From: Amycolatopsis balhimycina FH 1894
GTDB lineage: Bacteria; Actinomycetota; Actinomycetes; Mycobacteriales; Pseudonocardiaceae
Reading direction: 5' to 3'
NCBI RefSeq assembly: GCF_000384295.1
Contig: NZ_KB913037.1
Coordinates: 1,903,975 to 1,967,974, forward strand
Length of the DNA: 64,000 nucleotides
A program made the position numbers and the translations under genes. Below are positions 16,408-24,544 of this stretch, piece after piece (position 1 is the first letter of the stretch; every line of letters starts with the position of its first letter). The notes under the pieces are model-generated. The model had not been told where the DNA came from and searched no databases. It worked only from the letters and a program-made list of their open reading frames with translations.

Positions 16408-17373
16408 TCAGTAGAGCGGGGCGCCCCCAGAACTGGGCGGTGACAATGCCGGATTCTGAGCTCGTAATTGGTGAGTTAGTGCGTCGCCGAGGGCGGGGTC
16501 TGCGTGCCCGGTGTGGTCGATGCCGAGCTGAGTAGCCAGGCCGGTAGCGTGAAGCCGGGCGGCGGCTTCCAAGAGCTGGGCGTAGGTGTCGGCGGCGCAG
16601 CGGATGCGGTATCTGGCGGTCAGGCCGATGGCGGCGGCGAGTAGCGCGGCAGGCCACCACCATGCGGTCAGCAGGGTGTACATCAGGGCCCAGCCTCCTA
16701 GGGCGGCGGCACGGGCGAGGGCCTGTTCAGCGGTGGTGATCTCGGCGCGGGTGGTCTCGGGCACGGTGAGCCACAGGTACGGCCACAGTGCAGGCAGGTC
16801 TAGGTGATGGTCGCGCTCCAGACGGACAGTCACGGCGTGAATGCGGTCACCGCTCCAGGTAGGTCGGTCCGGTTCCTCGGTGGCGATGCGGAGCATCGCG
16901 TGATAGGCGGCCCGGCGCGGAGCGAGGTCGGCTCGGCCTCCGGTGCGGGCCAAGGCGCGGGCATCGGCGTCGAGTTGCTGCTGATAGCGGCGTGCAGCGG
17001 CAGTCCAGCGGCTGCGCCGGCGGACAACAAGGGCGCGAGCCCCCCGGCGCAGCTGACGGGGCCACGTATTCCACCCGACGGCCAGCACGGCGCGCTGAAC
17101 CAGCGTCGCCAGCCCTTGCGCGGCCAGCCCGGCCGCCGCGGCGGATGCCAGGATCGAGCCAAGAATCACGACCTGGCCGCCGATACCGGCCGCAGCCGGA
17201 GTGTGAACCCAGCGGGCGACCTGCTCGATGAGGCGGTGATGGTCCAGAGCATGAGCCTGGCCAAGAGTCTGGGCGGTGATAGCGGTGGCCACGAAGAGCG
17301 CCCCGGGTAGCACCAGCAGAGTCAGCCAACGCTCGGCGAGCTTCTGTCCGAGAGTTTGAAGAAACCCACCCAT
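16408..17373 (-). CDS. Membrane protein of a CHAT-associated module
   Basis: 321 residues. Four hydrophobic spans are visible: about 17-36 (LTLLVLPGALFVATAITAQ), 66-90 (GGQVVILGSILASAAAAGLA), and a pair near 235-265 (LMYTLLTAWWWPAALLAAAI). Between them is a cytosolic domain of about 140 residues rich in Arg and Ala. Starts 5 bases after the small Cys-rich gene and so shares its transcript, divergent from the CHAT protein. I infer a membrane-bound partner or effector of the CHAT protease system. No enzymatic motif seen. Confidence 0.65.
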   Translation of the reverse strand: MGGFLQTLGQKLAERWLTLLVLPGALFVATAITAQTLGQAHALDHHRLIEQVARWVHTPAAAGIGGQVVILGSILASAAAAGLAAQGLATLVQRAVLAVGWNTWPRQLRRGARALVVRRRSRWTAAARRYQQQLDADARALARTGGRADLAPRRAAYHAMLRIATEEPDRPTWSGDRIHAVTVRLERDHHLDLPALWPYLWLTVPETTRAEITTAEQALARAAALGGWALMYTLLTAWWWPAALLAAAIGLTARYRIRCAADTYAQLLEAAARLHATGLATQLGIDHTGHADPALGDALTHQLRAQNPALSPPSSGGAPLY

Positions 17374-17378
17374 CCCCT

Positions 17379-17768
17379 CTACACCCGTTCTCTGCGCAAG
17401 GGCTGTCCGCTAATCGTGCAGCGCGGTAGTTCGGGGCCGCTGGGCCAGGTGTAGCGAGAGCAATGGTGCATCGGGCACAGCAACACCCACTCGTCGGGCA
17501 TCGCGGGGCTGACGCCGTGCGGAGTCAGACCGCGGGCGCGACCGTTGATGCCTGCGGCGTCCCCCGCGACCAAAAGAGCATCGTGGAGCGCGTCCAACGG
17601 TGCGGTGGTCTCTTCACCGTCACGCAGCGCCGCCAACGTGCGTTCCAGCGGAGCCGCACCATCAGGACCGTGAGTTTCCAGCACCGCGCGGATGCGGTCT
17701 GACTGGACACATACATAGGCGACACGCTCGCGCGACTCCACGCCTCGCCCGTCGGGCTGATCGATCAC
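17379..17768 (-). CDS. Small CHAT-associated protein with C-terminal Cys/His motif
   Basis: 129 residues from GTG 17768 (GGGGGA just upstream; an ATG at 17831 would add a non-protein-like leader). A helical N-terminal half (APLERTLAALRDGEETTAPL, DALHDALLVAGDAAG) is followed by LLCPMHHCSRYTWP and PRCTISGQPLRRER, with C/H residues that could bind a metal. It resembles small proteins found beside CHAT/TPR proteins in actinobacterial conflict systems (CATRA-type). That family match is from memory and not certain. Confidence 0.6.
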   Translation of the reverse strand: MIDQPDGRGVESRERVAYVCVQSDRIRAVLETHGPDGAAPLERTLAALRDGEETTAPLDALHDALLVAGDAAGINGRARGLTPHGVSPAMPDEWVLLCPMHHCSRYTWPSGPELPRCTISGQPLRRERV

Positions 17769-17915
17769 ACAATCCCCCTGTTTCTTGCCGAGGCCCTGCC
17801 GAGCACGGCGCCGGCCGACAATCCGATGCAACCATACTGTCCGAACTTGACCTCGTACAGCACGTGACCTCTACGCTGGCTGACTGGGAGACGACAGTCA
17901 CGAGGGGAAAGAATC

Positions 17916-20900
17916 ATGAACGAACGGGACGTGTTGCTGGAAGCAGTCCGGGCCCGATTGGCTCGGGTGGCCGCCACACGAGACGAGGCTGCGGTACTGG
18001 AGCCGACCGCGCTCGTCGAGGCACAGCTCCTGACAAGGTGTGCCAGCACACCGATGGCTGACCTGGAAGCAGCGCACTCCCTGGGCTGGCTGCATTTCTA
18101 CCGTGCGCAAGCTCTGGCGTCCGAATCCGATTGGGAAAAGGCGACGGCCTTCTTCAAGGGATGCTTTATCGCGGGTATAGAACACCTACCCCAGTCGCTG
18201 CTGCCCACTCTCACCGACCGGGCCGTGCCCGGTGCGATGAATCTGCTCCAGCTTGCCTCGAAAACCATGGACAGGGATCTTCTCGAGGGGGCGGTGGATT
18301 TGTGGAGGCGCATTGCGCACAATGTCCCCGACGGCCACCCCAATCTCATCATCGCACTGACCAACCTCGGCAACGGCCTGGAGATGCTCGGCGAGCGTAC
18401 GGGGCGTTCGGTGCACCTCGCCGAAGCGGTGGAAGTGGCTCGGGCCGCCCTGCGAATCACCCCCGACTACCACCCCGACCGGGGCGCACCCCTGAATCTC
18501 CTGGCCAACGCGCTGCTGCGCCGATTCGAGCGCGCAGGGAATCTCGCGGACTTGGACGAGGCCGTGGAAATGGCCAGGACGGCCGTCCAGGCCACCGACA
18601 ACGATCCCGACCGCGTATCGTCCCTGACCAACCTCGCCAACGCCCTGCTGCGCCGGTTCAGGTACAGGAAGCTCCCTGGAGACTTGGACGACGCCGTGGA
18701 GATGAGCAGAGCCGCCGTCCGAGCAGCGCCCGACGATCATCCCGACCGTGCCGTCTTCCTGACCAACGTCGCCAATGCCTTGCGATTCCGATTTTTGCGC
18801 TCGGGGAGCCTGGCGGATTTGGACGAGGCCGAGGAGGTGGGCCGGGCCGCCGTCCAGATCACCCCCGACAAACACCCCGGCCTTGTGGCGTCCCTGGGAG
18901 ACCTCGGCAAGACCCTGGCCGTGCGGTTCGAGCACACTGGGGATCTCGGCGATTTGAACAGGGCGGTGGACGTGTGTCGCGCCGCGATCCACGCCACCCC
19001 CGACGACCATCTTTGGTATTCACACCAACTGGCCAGCCTCAGCGGCTTACTTCAGCTCCGATTTGGACGGTTGGGGAGTCCGGCGGACTTGGACGAGGCC
19101 GTGCAGGTGGGTGAGGCCGCCGTCCAGGCAGCCCCTGACGACCACCCCGACCGTGCAGCCTTCCTGTCGGAGCTCGGCAACGCCCTGCTGGCGCGGTTCA
19201 ACAGCACACGGGATCAAGCGGATCTGGACAGGGCGATCGACGCCAGCCGGGCTGCTGTCCGGTCTCTCCCTGACGGCCACCCCGCGCAGGCTGTTCGCCT
19301 GTCCAATCTCAGCGGCGTGCTGGCGGCGCGGTCCCTTCGCGCGAGGGACAACAGCGAGCTGGCAGAGGCCGTGGAAGTGGGCCGCGCCGCAATCCGAGCT
19401 ACCCAGGTCGATGACCCCGGCCACGCCACGGCCCTGTTCAACCTGGGCATCCACCTGGTGAGTTGGGACCTGTGTGTCGGCGACCCGACCGCCCGGGCCG
19501 AGGCACATTCCGTGTTGGAGCAGGCTGTCGAAGCGACAACAGCCCCACCATGGCTTCGTGTCGACGCGGCGCGTATGGCAGCAGGGTTGCTCGCCTCCTC
19601 GGATCCCGGCCGCGCTGCCGGACTCCTGGAACGGGCCGTGCTGATCCTGCCGCAGGTGGTCCAGCGACGACTGCAGCGCGGTGACCAGCAGCACGCTCTC
19701 GCCCGCAACGCTGACGGTCTCGCCGCCGACGCGGCCGCTCTGGCCCTGGCCGACAGCACAGGCACCGCGCAGGAACGAGCCATCCGAGCGCTGCGCCTGG
19801 CGGAAGCCGGGCGAGCAGTGCTGCTGTCCCAGGCTTTGGAGACCCGCAGTGACCTGACCGATCTACGCAAGAAGCATCCTGATCTGGCCGGGCGTCTCAC
19901 CCAGCTTCGCGAACTCCTCGACCGGGATCGCCCCTCGGCCGAAACCATGGGGGACACCGGCGATGTTGCGGGCATCGGACGCGAGCGCCACCAGCTCGCA
20001 GCGGAGTTGGAAGAGTTGCTGGAACGCATCCGAGCCTTTGACGGGTTCACCGCCTTCGGCCTGCCCCCAACTCCCGACACTCTCCTGGCCGAGGCCGCAC
20101 ACGGCCCTATAGTGACATTCAACATCAGCGTGTATCGCAGCGACGCCCTCCTGCTCACACGCGCTGGCATCACCTCCTGTCCGCTGCCGGAACTCACTCA
20201 GGACGCCGTACGGGACCGAGTCAACGCCTTCTATCGCGCACTGTCGGAGGCAACAGCGCACGACGGCGACCCCATCGCGGCGCAGCGGACGCTGCGCGAG
20301 GTCCTGGAATGGCTCTGGAATACCGCCGCCAAGCCGGTTCTTTCCGCCCTGCAGGACTTGGGCGAGGCGATCCCCCCTGCCCAGGACGGCCAACCACTCC
20401 CGCGGGTGTGGTTGGCCCCCGGCGGACTCCTCGGACAGCTGCCTCTGCACGCTGCAGGTTTTCACCGCGACCCCAGGCAAGGCTCGCACCGTCCTACTGT
20501 CATGGACCGGGTGATCTCCTCCTACACCCCAACCATTCGCGCCCTGCGCCACGCCCGTGAGCGCCGCCCATCGCCCGCCGGGCAGTCCCTGATCGTCGCC
20601 ATGCCGACCACTCCCGGTTGCAGCCCGCTCCGGCACGTCGTCGACGAGACTCGCCGGATCCGACCGCTCCTTCCCCACCCGTACCAGCTCACCGAACCCT
20701 TCCCCGCCGGCGACGGCAGCACTCCGTTCGCGGGCGCCGACACCCCGACCACAGCCACCGTTCTCGCTCGCCTCCCGCAGTGCGCCATCTCCCACTTCGC
20801 CTGCCATGGCGAGGCCGACCGCACCAACCCTTCCCAGAGCCGGTTGCTCCTGCACGACCACGCAACAACACCGTTGACCGTCTCCGCCCTCGCGCAGATC

Positions 20901-21227
20901 AACCTCGAGCGCGCCCAGCTGGCCTACCTCTCCGCCTGCAGCACCGCGGATCCCGCCAGGTCCGACCTGCTCGACGAGTCCATCCACCTCGCCAGCGCCT
21001 TCCAGCTCGCGGGATTCCCCCACGTCATCGGCACCCTCTGGCCGATCGACGACCAAGTTGCCGTCAAGATCGCCGAGTCCTTCTACACCCACCTGACCAC
21101 TGGCCCGCCTGGAACGCCGGACCCCGAGCAGGCCGCTACCGCCCTGCACCGCACCATCCGGGCGGTACGCGACAACTACCCGATAACCCCCTCACTGTGG
21201 GCGGCCTACCTCCACGCCGGCGCGTAG
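17916..21227 (+). CDS. TPR-repeat CHAT (caspase-like) protease protein
   Basis: 1103 residues. ATG with GAGGGGAAAG upstream. Residues about 150-560 are tandem helical repeats of about 44-45 residues, each with a DLDEAVEMARTAVQATPDDHPDR-like core (seven or more copies), i.e. TPR-like units for partner sensing. The C-terminal 330 residues are a CHAT peptidase domain: catalytic His964 in SHFACHGEAD and Cys1008 in LAYLSACSTA, then FPHVIGTLWPIDD. CHAT proteases act in bacterial conflict systems (for example cleaving gasdermins or partner proteins on sensing infection). It is divergently paired with a small Cys-rich protein and a membrane protein, suggesting a sensor-protease-membrane effector module. 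Confidence 0.88.
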   Translation: MNERDVLLEAVRARLARVAATRDEAAVLEPTALVEAQLLTRCASTPMADLEAAHSLGWLHFYRAQALASESDWEKATAFFKGCFIAGIEHLPQSLLPTLTDRAVPGAMNLLQLASKTMDRDLLEGAVDLWRRIAHNVPDGHPNLIIALTNLGNGLEMLGERTGRSVHLAEAVEVARAALRITPDYHPDRGAPLNLLANALLRRFERAGNLADLDEAVEMARTAVQATDNDPDRVSSLTNLANALLRRFRYRKLPGDLDDAVEMSRAAVRAAPDDHPDRAVFLTNVANALRFRFLRSGSLADLDEAEEVGRAAVQITPDKHPGLVASLGDLGKTLAVRFEHTGDLGDLNRAVDVCRAAIHATPDDHLWYSHQLASLSGLLQLRFGRLGSPADLDEAVQVGEAAVQAAPDDHPDRAAFLSELGNALLARFNSTRDQADLDRAIDASRAAVRSLPDGHPAQAVRLSNLSGVLAARSLRARDNSELAEAVEVGRAAIRATQVDDPGHATALFNLGIHLVSWDLCVGDPTARAEAHSVLEQAVEATTAPPWLRVDAARMAAGLLASSDPGRAAGLLERAVLILPQVVQRRLQRGDQQHALARNADGLAADAAALALADSTGTAQERAIRALRLAEAGRAVLLSQALETRSDLTDLRKKHPDLAGRLTQLRELLDRDRPSAETMGDTGDVAGIGRERHQLAAELEELLERIRAFDGFTAFGLPPTPDTLLAEAAHGPIVTFNISVYRSDALLLTRAGITSCPLPELTQDAVRDRVNAFYRALSEATAHDGDPIAAQRTLREVLEWLWNTAAKPVLSALQDLGEAIPPAQDGQPLPRVWLAPGGLLGQLPLHAAGFHRDPRQGSHRPTVMDRVISSYTPTIRALRHARERRPSPAGQSLIVAMPTTPGCSPLRHVVDETRRIRPLLPHPYQLTEPFPAGDGSTPFAGADTPTTATVLARLPQCAISHFACHGEADRTNPSQSRLLLHDHATTPLTVSALAQINLERAQLAYLSACSTADPARSDLLDESIHLASAFQLAGFPHVIGTLWPIDDQVAVKIAESFYTHLTTGPPGTPDPEQAATALHRTIRAVRDNYPITPSLWAAYLHAGA

Positions 21228-21452
21228 AAGGCGCAGACGGGTCAGGCCAGCTTCAACGAGCTGTTCGCCGCGCTGGGTAGTCACCGCGATCGCGCGCTGG
21301 TGACCTCCTGCGGAGAACGCCCCTTCACCGGCCCTCGGCTCTGCGCCGCGATTGTCGATCGCTTGACGTCCGACGCGTCCATCATCGAGACCGGCACCGA
21401 GTCGTTCCGGCTGCGCACCACCAAACGCCGCCGCACCAGCCGGGCCAGCTGA
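21228..21452 (+). pseudogene. IstB-like ATPase C-terminal remnant
   Basis: Directly after the CHAT stop, in the same frame, 74 codons read QASFNELFAALGSHRDRALV, TSCGERPFTGPRLCAAIVDR, then LTSDASIIETGTESFRLR. This resembles the C-terminus of IS21-type IstB helper ATPases (valine-threonine-serine step, DRL, SYRLR-like end). No start codon or upstream Walker motifs remain. Identification is tentative. Confidence 0.4.
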
Positions 21453-21560
21453 CCATACGGGGTCAGAACGGCGCCTCGCGCCAGTCCACCTCGACCGGCC
21501 CGGCCGGGATCGCCGTAGTACTCGGGAAAATCGGGCGGATATGGCTGACCGGCGTTCACA

Positions 21561-21674
21561 GGTGCGCCGCTGGCGGTAAGCACGTTGCCGGCGGGCCCGC
21601 GAGCAGTACGCGCGCGGACGACCGGTGGCCGGCCGTGCGACCAAGTGGTCGAGGTCACAAGTCGCCCCCCACAT
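21561..21674 (-). other. Possible remnant of a small Cys-motif protein
   Basis: Minus strand from ATG 21674 reads MWGATCDLDHLVARPATGRP then RAYCSRARRQRAYRQRR, similar to short actinobacterial C-x-H-x-GRPRxYCS-x-RQRAY motifs. The continuation is not protein-like. Listed because composition is unlike a shadow frame. Confidence 0.25.
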
Positions 21675-21678
21675 GTGT

Positions 21679-21688
21679 ACGGTACCGT
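21679..21688. promoter_or_regulatory. Palindrome ACGGTACCGT, likely TetR operator
   Basis: Perfect 10-base palindrome 30 bases before the TetR start, in the sequence GTACGGTACCGTTTCG, a pattern common upstream of actinobacterial TetR genes. Likely autoregulatory. Confidence 0.6.
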
Positions 21689-21717
21689 TTCGTTCATATC
21701 AACGGGAGTGAGGGCCC

Positions 21718-22311
21718 ATGGACGCCGAGCGGCCTGCACCATCGTCTCGAGGAGCCGGGCGAGAGGACGCCATTCTGGCGGCGGCGGCGGAGCTGGTCAC
21801 CGAGATCGGCTACGCGCGCGTGACCGTCGATGCGATCGCGGCCCGGGCCAAGTCGTCGAAGGCCACGATGTACCGGCGCTGGGTGGGCAAGGCCGAGCTG
21901 GTCGCCGAGGCGTTGCGACGGTCGGCCGAGGGCGCCGGCACGGCGCCGCCGGACACCGGAACGGTGCGTGGCGATCTCCTCGACGCCGTGGCCGGCATCA
22001 CCCGGGCCGTGACCGGTACGGGCGGGCCGGCGCTGCTGGGACTGGTCGAAGGCATCCGCTCCGACCCGGCCCTGCGCGAGCTCATCGCCGACCAGATCGC
22101 CCGGCGCGGCCGCGTCGATGCCGAGATGATCGCCACCCACGCGCGCGCTCGTGGCGAGGCTGTCGCGACCGAGCGGGTCGCCCTGGCGTTGGACGTGGCC
22201 ATCGCCAGGGTCCTCCTGCTCACCCTGCTGCGCGGCGTGCCGCTCGACGAGGCCGCGCAGCTGGACCTCGTCGACGAGGTCCTCCTCCCGCTCCTCGGCC
22301 CCACGCACTGA
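21718..22311 (+). CDS. TetR family transcriptional regulator
   Basis: 197 residues. Helix-turn-helix at about residues 17-62 (EDAILAAAAELVTEIGYARV, VDAIAARAKSSKATMYRRW), followed by a TetR_C-type domain with AEMIATHARARGE. It lies 31 bases upstream of, and co-directional with, the epoxide hydrolase and PPOX genes, which it probably regulates together with itself through the palindrome at 21679. Confidence 0.85.
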   Translation: MDAERPAPSSRGAGREDAILAAAAELVTEIGYARVTVDAIAARAKSSKATMYRRWVGKAELVAEALRRSAEGAGTAPPDTGTVRGDLLDAVAGITRAVTGTGGPALLGLVEGIRSDPALRELIADQIARRGRVDAEMIATHARARGEAVATERVALALDVAIARVLLLTLLRGVPLDEAAQLDLVDEVLLPLLGPTH

Positions 22312-22342
22312 ACCCGACGCCGGCAGCTGAAAGAGAATCGTC

Positions 22343-23509
22343 ATGCACAGCACCCTCACCACCGACATCGAGCAGTTCCCGATCCACGTCCCGCAGGGCG
22401 ACCTCGACGACCTGCGCACCCGGCTCGCCCTCACCCGGTGGCCGGGCATCGAGACCGTCACCGACACCAGCCAGGGCCCCACCACCGGGGCGATCCGGGC
22501 TTTGACCGGCTACTGGGCCGAGACCTACAACTGGCGCCGAGCAGAGGCCCTGCTCAACAGCATGGGCTCCTCCCACACCACCATCGACGGCCTGGACATC
22601 CACTTCCTGCACGTGCGTTCACCCGAGGCCGACGCGCTGCCGCTGCTGATGACCCACGGCTGGCCCAGCTCCGTGCTCGACTTCGCCAAGACGGTCGGGC
22701 CGCTCACCGACCCCGCCGCTCACCGAAGCGACCCCCGGCAGGCGTTCCACCTGGTGATCCCGTCCCTGCCGGGCTTCGGGTTCTCCGCCCAGCCCGACAC
22801 CACCGGCTGGGGCTTCCCCCGGATCGCCGACGCCTGGATCACCCTGATGGACCGGCTCGGCTACGACCGCTGGGGCGCGCACGGCGGTGACCTGGGCACC
22901 GCGGTGACCAACACCATCGCCGCGAAGGGCATCCCGCAGCTGGCCGGAATCCACCTCAGCATGGGCATGTTCGGCCCCGATCCCGACGAGATCGCCGACG
23001 CGACCCCCGAGGAGCAGGCCATGCTCGCGAGTGCCGGCCACTTCTGGGACAAGCTCTCGGGCTACGCGAAGGAACAGGGCACCCGCCCGCAGACCATCGG
23101 CTATTCCCTCGCCGACTCACCCGTCGGTCTCGCCGCCTGGATCTACGCGATGTTCCAGGACACCTGCGCCACCCCCGGCGACGCGCCGGCGTCGTTCACC
23201 TACGACGAACTGCTCGACGCGATCATGATGTATTGGCTGCCCAACGCCGGCGTGTCATCCGCGCGGATCTACTGGGACATGCTCAACGGCGGCGCACCCG
23301 CCCCTGTCACGGCCGCCTCGCCGATCGCCGTGCCGACCGGGTTCATCCAGCTCGCCGGCGAACACGTCCGCAAGACCCGGCGCTGGATCGAGCGCCGCTA
23401 CACCGACCTCGTCCATTTCGCCGAGGGCCCCGGCGGCCACTTCGCTGCGCTCGAGAACCCCGAGGCGCTCATCGACAGCATCCGCGCGACCTTCGCCACC
23501 CTGCGCTGA
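22343..23509 (+). CDS. Epoxide hydrolase (alpha/beta hydrolase), second copy
   Basis: 388 residues. Same architecture as the protein at 12716: N-terminal EH extension (QGDLDDLRTRLALTRWPG), HGWP at 105-108, nucleophile Asp183 in HGGDLGT, and catalytic His in GGHFAALENPE near the C-terminus. Between the two copies the stretches IDGL-IHFLHVRSPE and GPLTDP are conserved, so they are paralogues or separately acquired homologues. Second gene of a TetR-EH-PPOX set; the role is probably xenobiotic epoxide detoxification. Confidence 0.88.
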   Translation: MHSTLTTDIEQFPIHVPQGDLDDLRTRLALTRWPGIETVTDTSQGPTTGAIRALTGYWAETYNWRRAEALLNSMGSSHTTIDGLDIHFLHVRSPEADALPLLMTHGWPSSVLDFAKTVGPLTDPAAHRSDPRQAFHLVIPSLPGFGFSAQPDTTGWGFPRIADAWITLMDRLGYDRWGAHGGDLGTAVTNTIAAKGIPQLAGIHLSMGMFGPDPDEIADATPEEQAMLASAGHFWDKLSGYAKEQGTRPQTIGYSLADSPVGLAAWIYAMFQDTCATPGDAPASFTYDELLDAIMMYWLPNAGVSSARIYWDMLNGGAPAPVTAASPIAVPTGFIQLAGEHVRKTRRWIERRYTDLVHFAEGPGGHFAALENPEALIDSIRATFATLR

Positions 23510-23541
23510 ACCCCACCGCCCTCATCCCCAGGAGTCCTCCC

Positions 23542-23958
23542 GTGTCCGGCACCCCCACCGTCCTGCTCCCCGACGACCTGATCGGCCTGCTCCGCCGGCC
23601 CAGCCCGTGCTTCATCTCCACCGTGATGCCCGACGGATCACCCCAGATGACCCAGACCTGGGTCGATACCGACGGCCACCACATCCTGATCAACACCGTG
23701 GTGGGCTACCGCAAGGCCAAGAACATCGCCCGCGACCCCCGTGTGGCCATCAGCGTGACCGACCCCGCCGACGTTTCCCGCTACTACGCGCTCCGCGGGC
23801 ACGTCATCGACTCCACCACCGACGGCGCGGCCGAGAACATCGAGAAGCTCTCCCACAAGTACCTCGGCACACCCCACCCCAACTTCAGCGGCAAACCCGA
23901 GACCCGGTTGCTGCTCACCATCGCGGTGGATTCCATCGCCCACGCGCCCCGCGCGTAG
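23542..23958 (+). CDS. PPOX-class flavin/F420-binding oxidoreductase
   Basis: 138 residues from GTG 23542 with AGGAG 7 bases upstream. Split-barrel fold of the pyridoxamine-phosphate-oxidase superfamily: PCFISTVMPDGSPQMTQTWV then YRKAKNIARDPRVAISVTDP and YYALRGHVID. Members of this size in actinobacteria (TIGR F420-dependent group) reduce or sequester small substrates using F420 or FMN. Co-transcribed with the epoxide hydrolase (32-base gap). Exact cofactor cannot be told. Confidence 0.8.
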   Translation: MSGTPTVLLPDDLIGLLRRPSPCFISTVMPDGSPQMTQTWVDTDGHHILINTVVGYRKAKNIARDPRVAISVTDPADVSRYYALRGHVIDSTTDGAAENIEKLSHKYLGTPHPNFSGKPETRLLLTIAVDSIAHAPRA

Positions 23959-23995
23959 CGGCCGCACCCTCCATTCCATCCGCAGCGGAGTTCCC

Positions 23996-24079
23996 ATGAG
24001 CTTCACACCATCAGCCAGGGCTACGCCCTTCACCCTGGCGCCCGCCGGCGCACCCGCCTACTGGAACGTCGGCACCTAA
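23996..24079 (+). pseudogene. Cupin protein N-terminal remnant
   Basis: 27 codons with a ribosome site (GGAG) and ATG: MSFTPSARATPFTLAPAGAP then AYWNVGT and a TAA stop. PFTLAPGxGPAYWNxGT is the usual opening of actinobacterial cupin proteins; everything after it has been lost. Confidence 0.5.
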
Positions 24080-24115
24080 CTGGCGGGAACCCCAGGGCTG
24101 GTCTACGCGTACTCG

Positions 24116-24307
24116 GTGGAGTTCAAGGTCGTCGAGAACGGTGAGCAGGAAACAGTTCAATTCGGTAGCCGTCAGCAACCGCTTCTGCTCGCGTTCGAGA
24201 GCGACGACGCACCAGGCAACGGACCCCGGCTGGGTATCACCAGTACCGGAAAGTACTTCGACTGGGATTTCGCCACGCACGCCTGGGCACCCGCTCCACA
24301 GTCTTAG
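24116..24307 (+). CDS. Short hypothetical protein, possibly a gene fragment
   Basis: 63 residues from GTG 24116, without a ribosome site. The frame is open back to the cupin remnant stop at 24079. Composition is natural (FKVVENGEQETVQFGSRQQP, GKYFDWDFATHAWAP) and unlike its high-Arg shadow frames. No family recognised; probably a scrambled remnant between the cupin scar and the transposase scar. Confidence 0.35.
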   Translation: MEFKVVENGEQETVQFGSRQQPLLLAFESDDAPGNGPRLGITSTGKYFDWDFATHAWAPAPQS

Positions 24308-24315
24308 GGGTCAGT

Positions 24316-24420
24316 TCAGATGAGTTTGCGGAGGCAGATCACGGAGCAGGCCAGGCTGAGGATGGTTTGGTGGACGTCGGCTCGTCGTTCGGTGCGGATG
24401 CGCAGGCGGCGGAAGCTTTG
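24316..24420 (-). pseudogene. IS5-like transposase C-terminal remnant
   Basis: Minus strand reads SFRRLRIRTERRADVHQTIL then SLACSVICLRKLI and stop, the typical end of IS5-family transposases (RxRxERRxDxH, SLACxLIC). Upstream the frame breaks at a run of ten C/G near 24430. No inverted repeats or N-terminal DDE parts were found. It marks the border between the decayed region and the biosynthetic cluster. Confidence 0.5.
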
Positions 24421-24544
24421 GGGCTTCTTGACCCCCCCCCGACCGCTCGGAACACGCCCCGCCGAGCCAAGGCGACACGGCTACGGACCTGTGGTCGAGC
24501 AGGATCGGGCCACCCGGGACGCGTCCGTCACCGCAGCGAAACAG

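Noticed and set aside
18550..19420. Regular repeats of about 132-135 bases, considered as a CRISPR or satellite
   Set aside because: They are the DNA of TPR-like protein repeats, in frame throughout, with no short identical repeat/spacer pattern.
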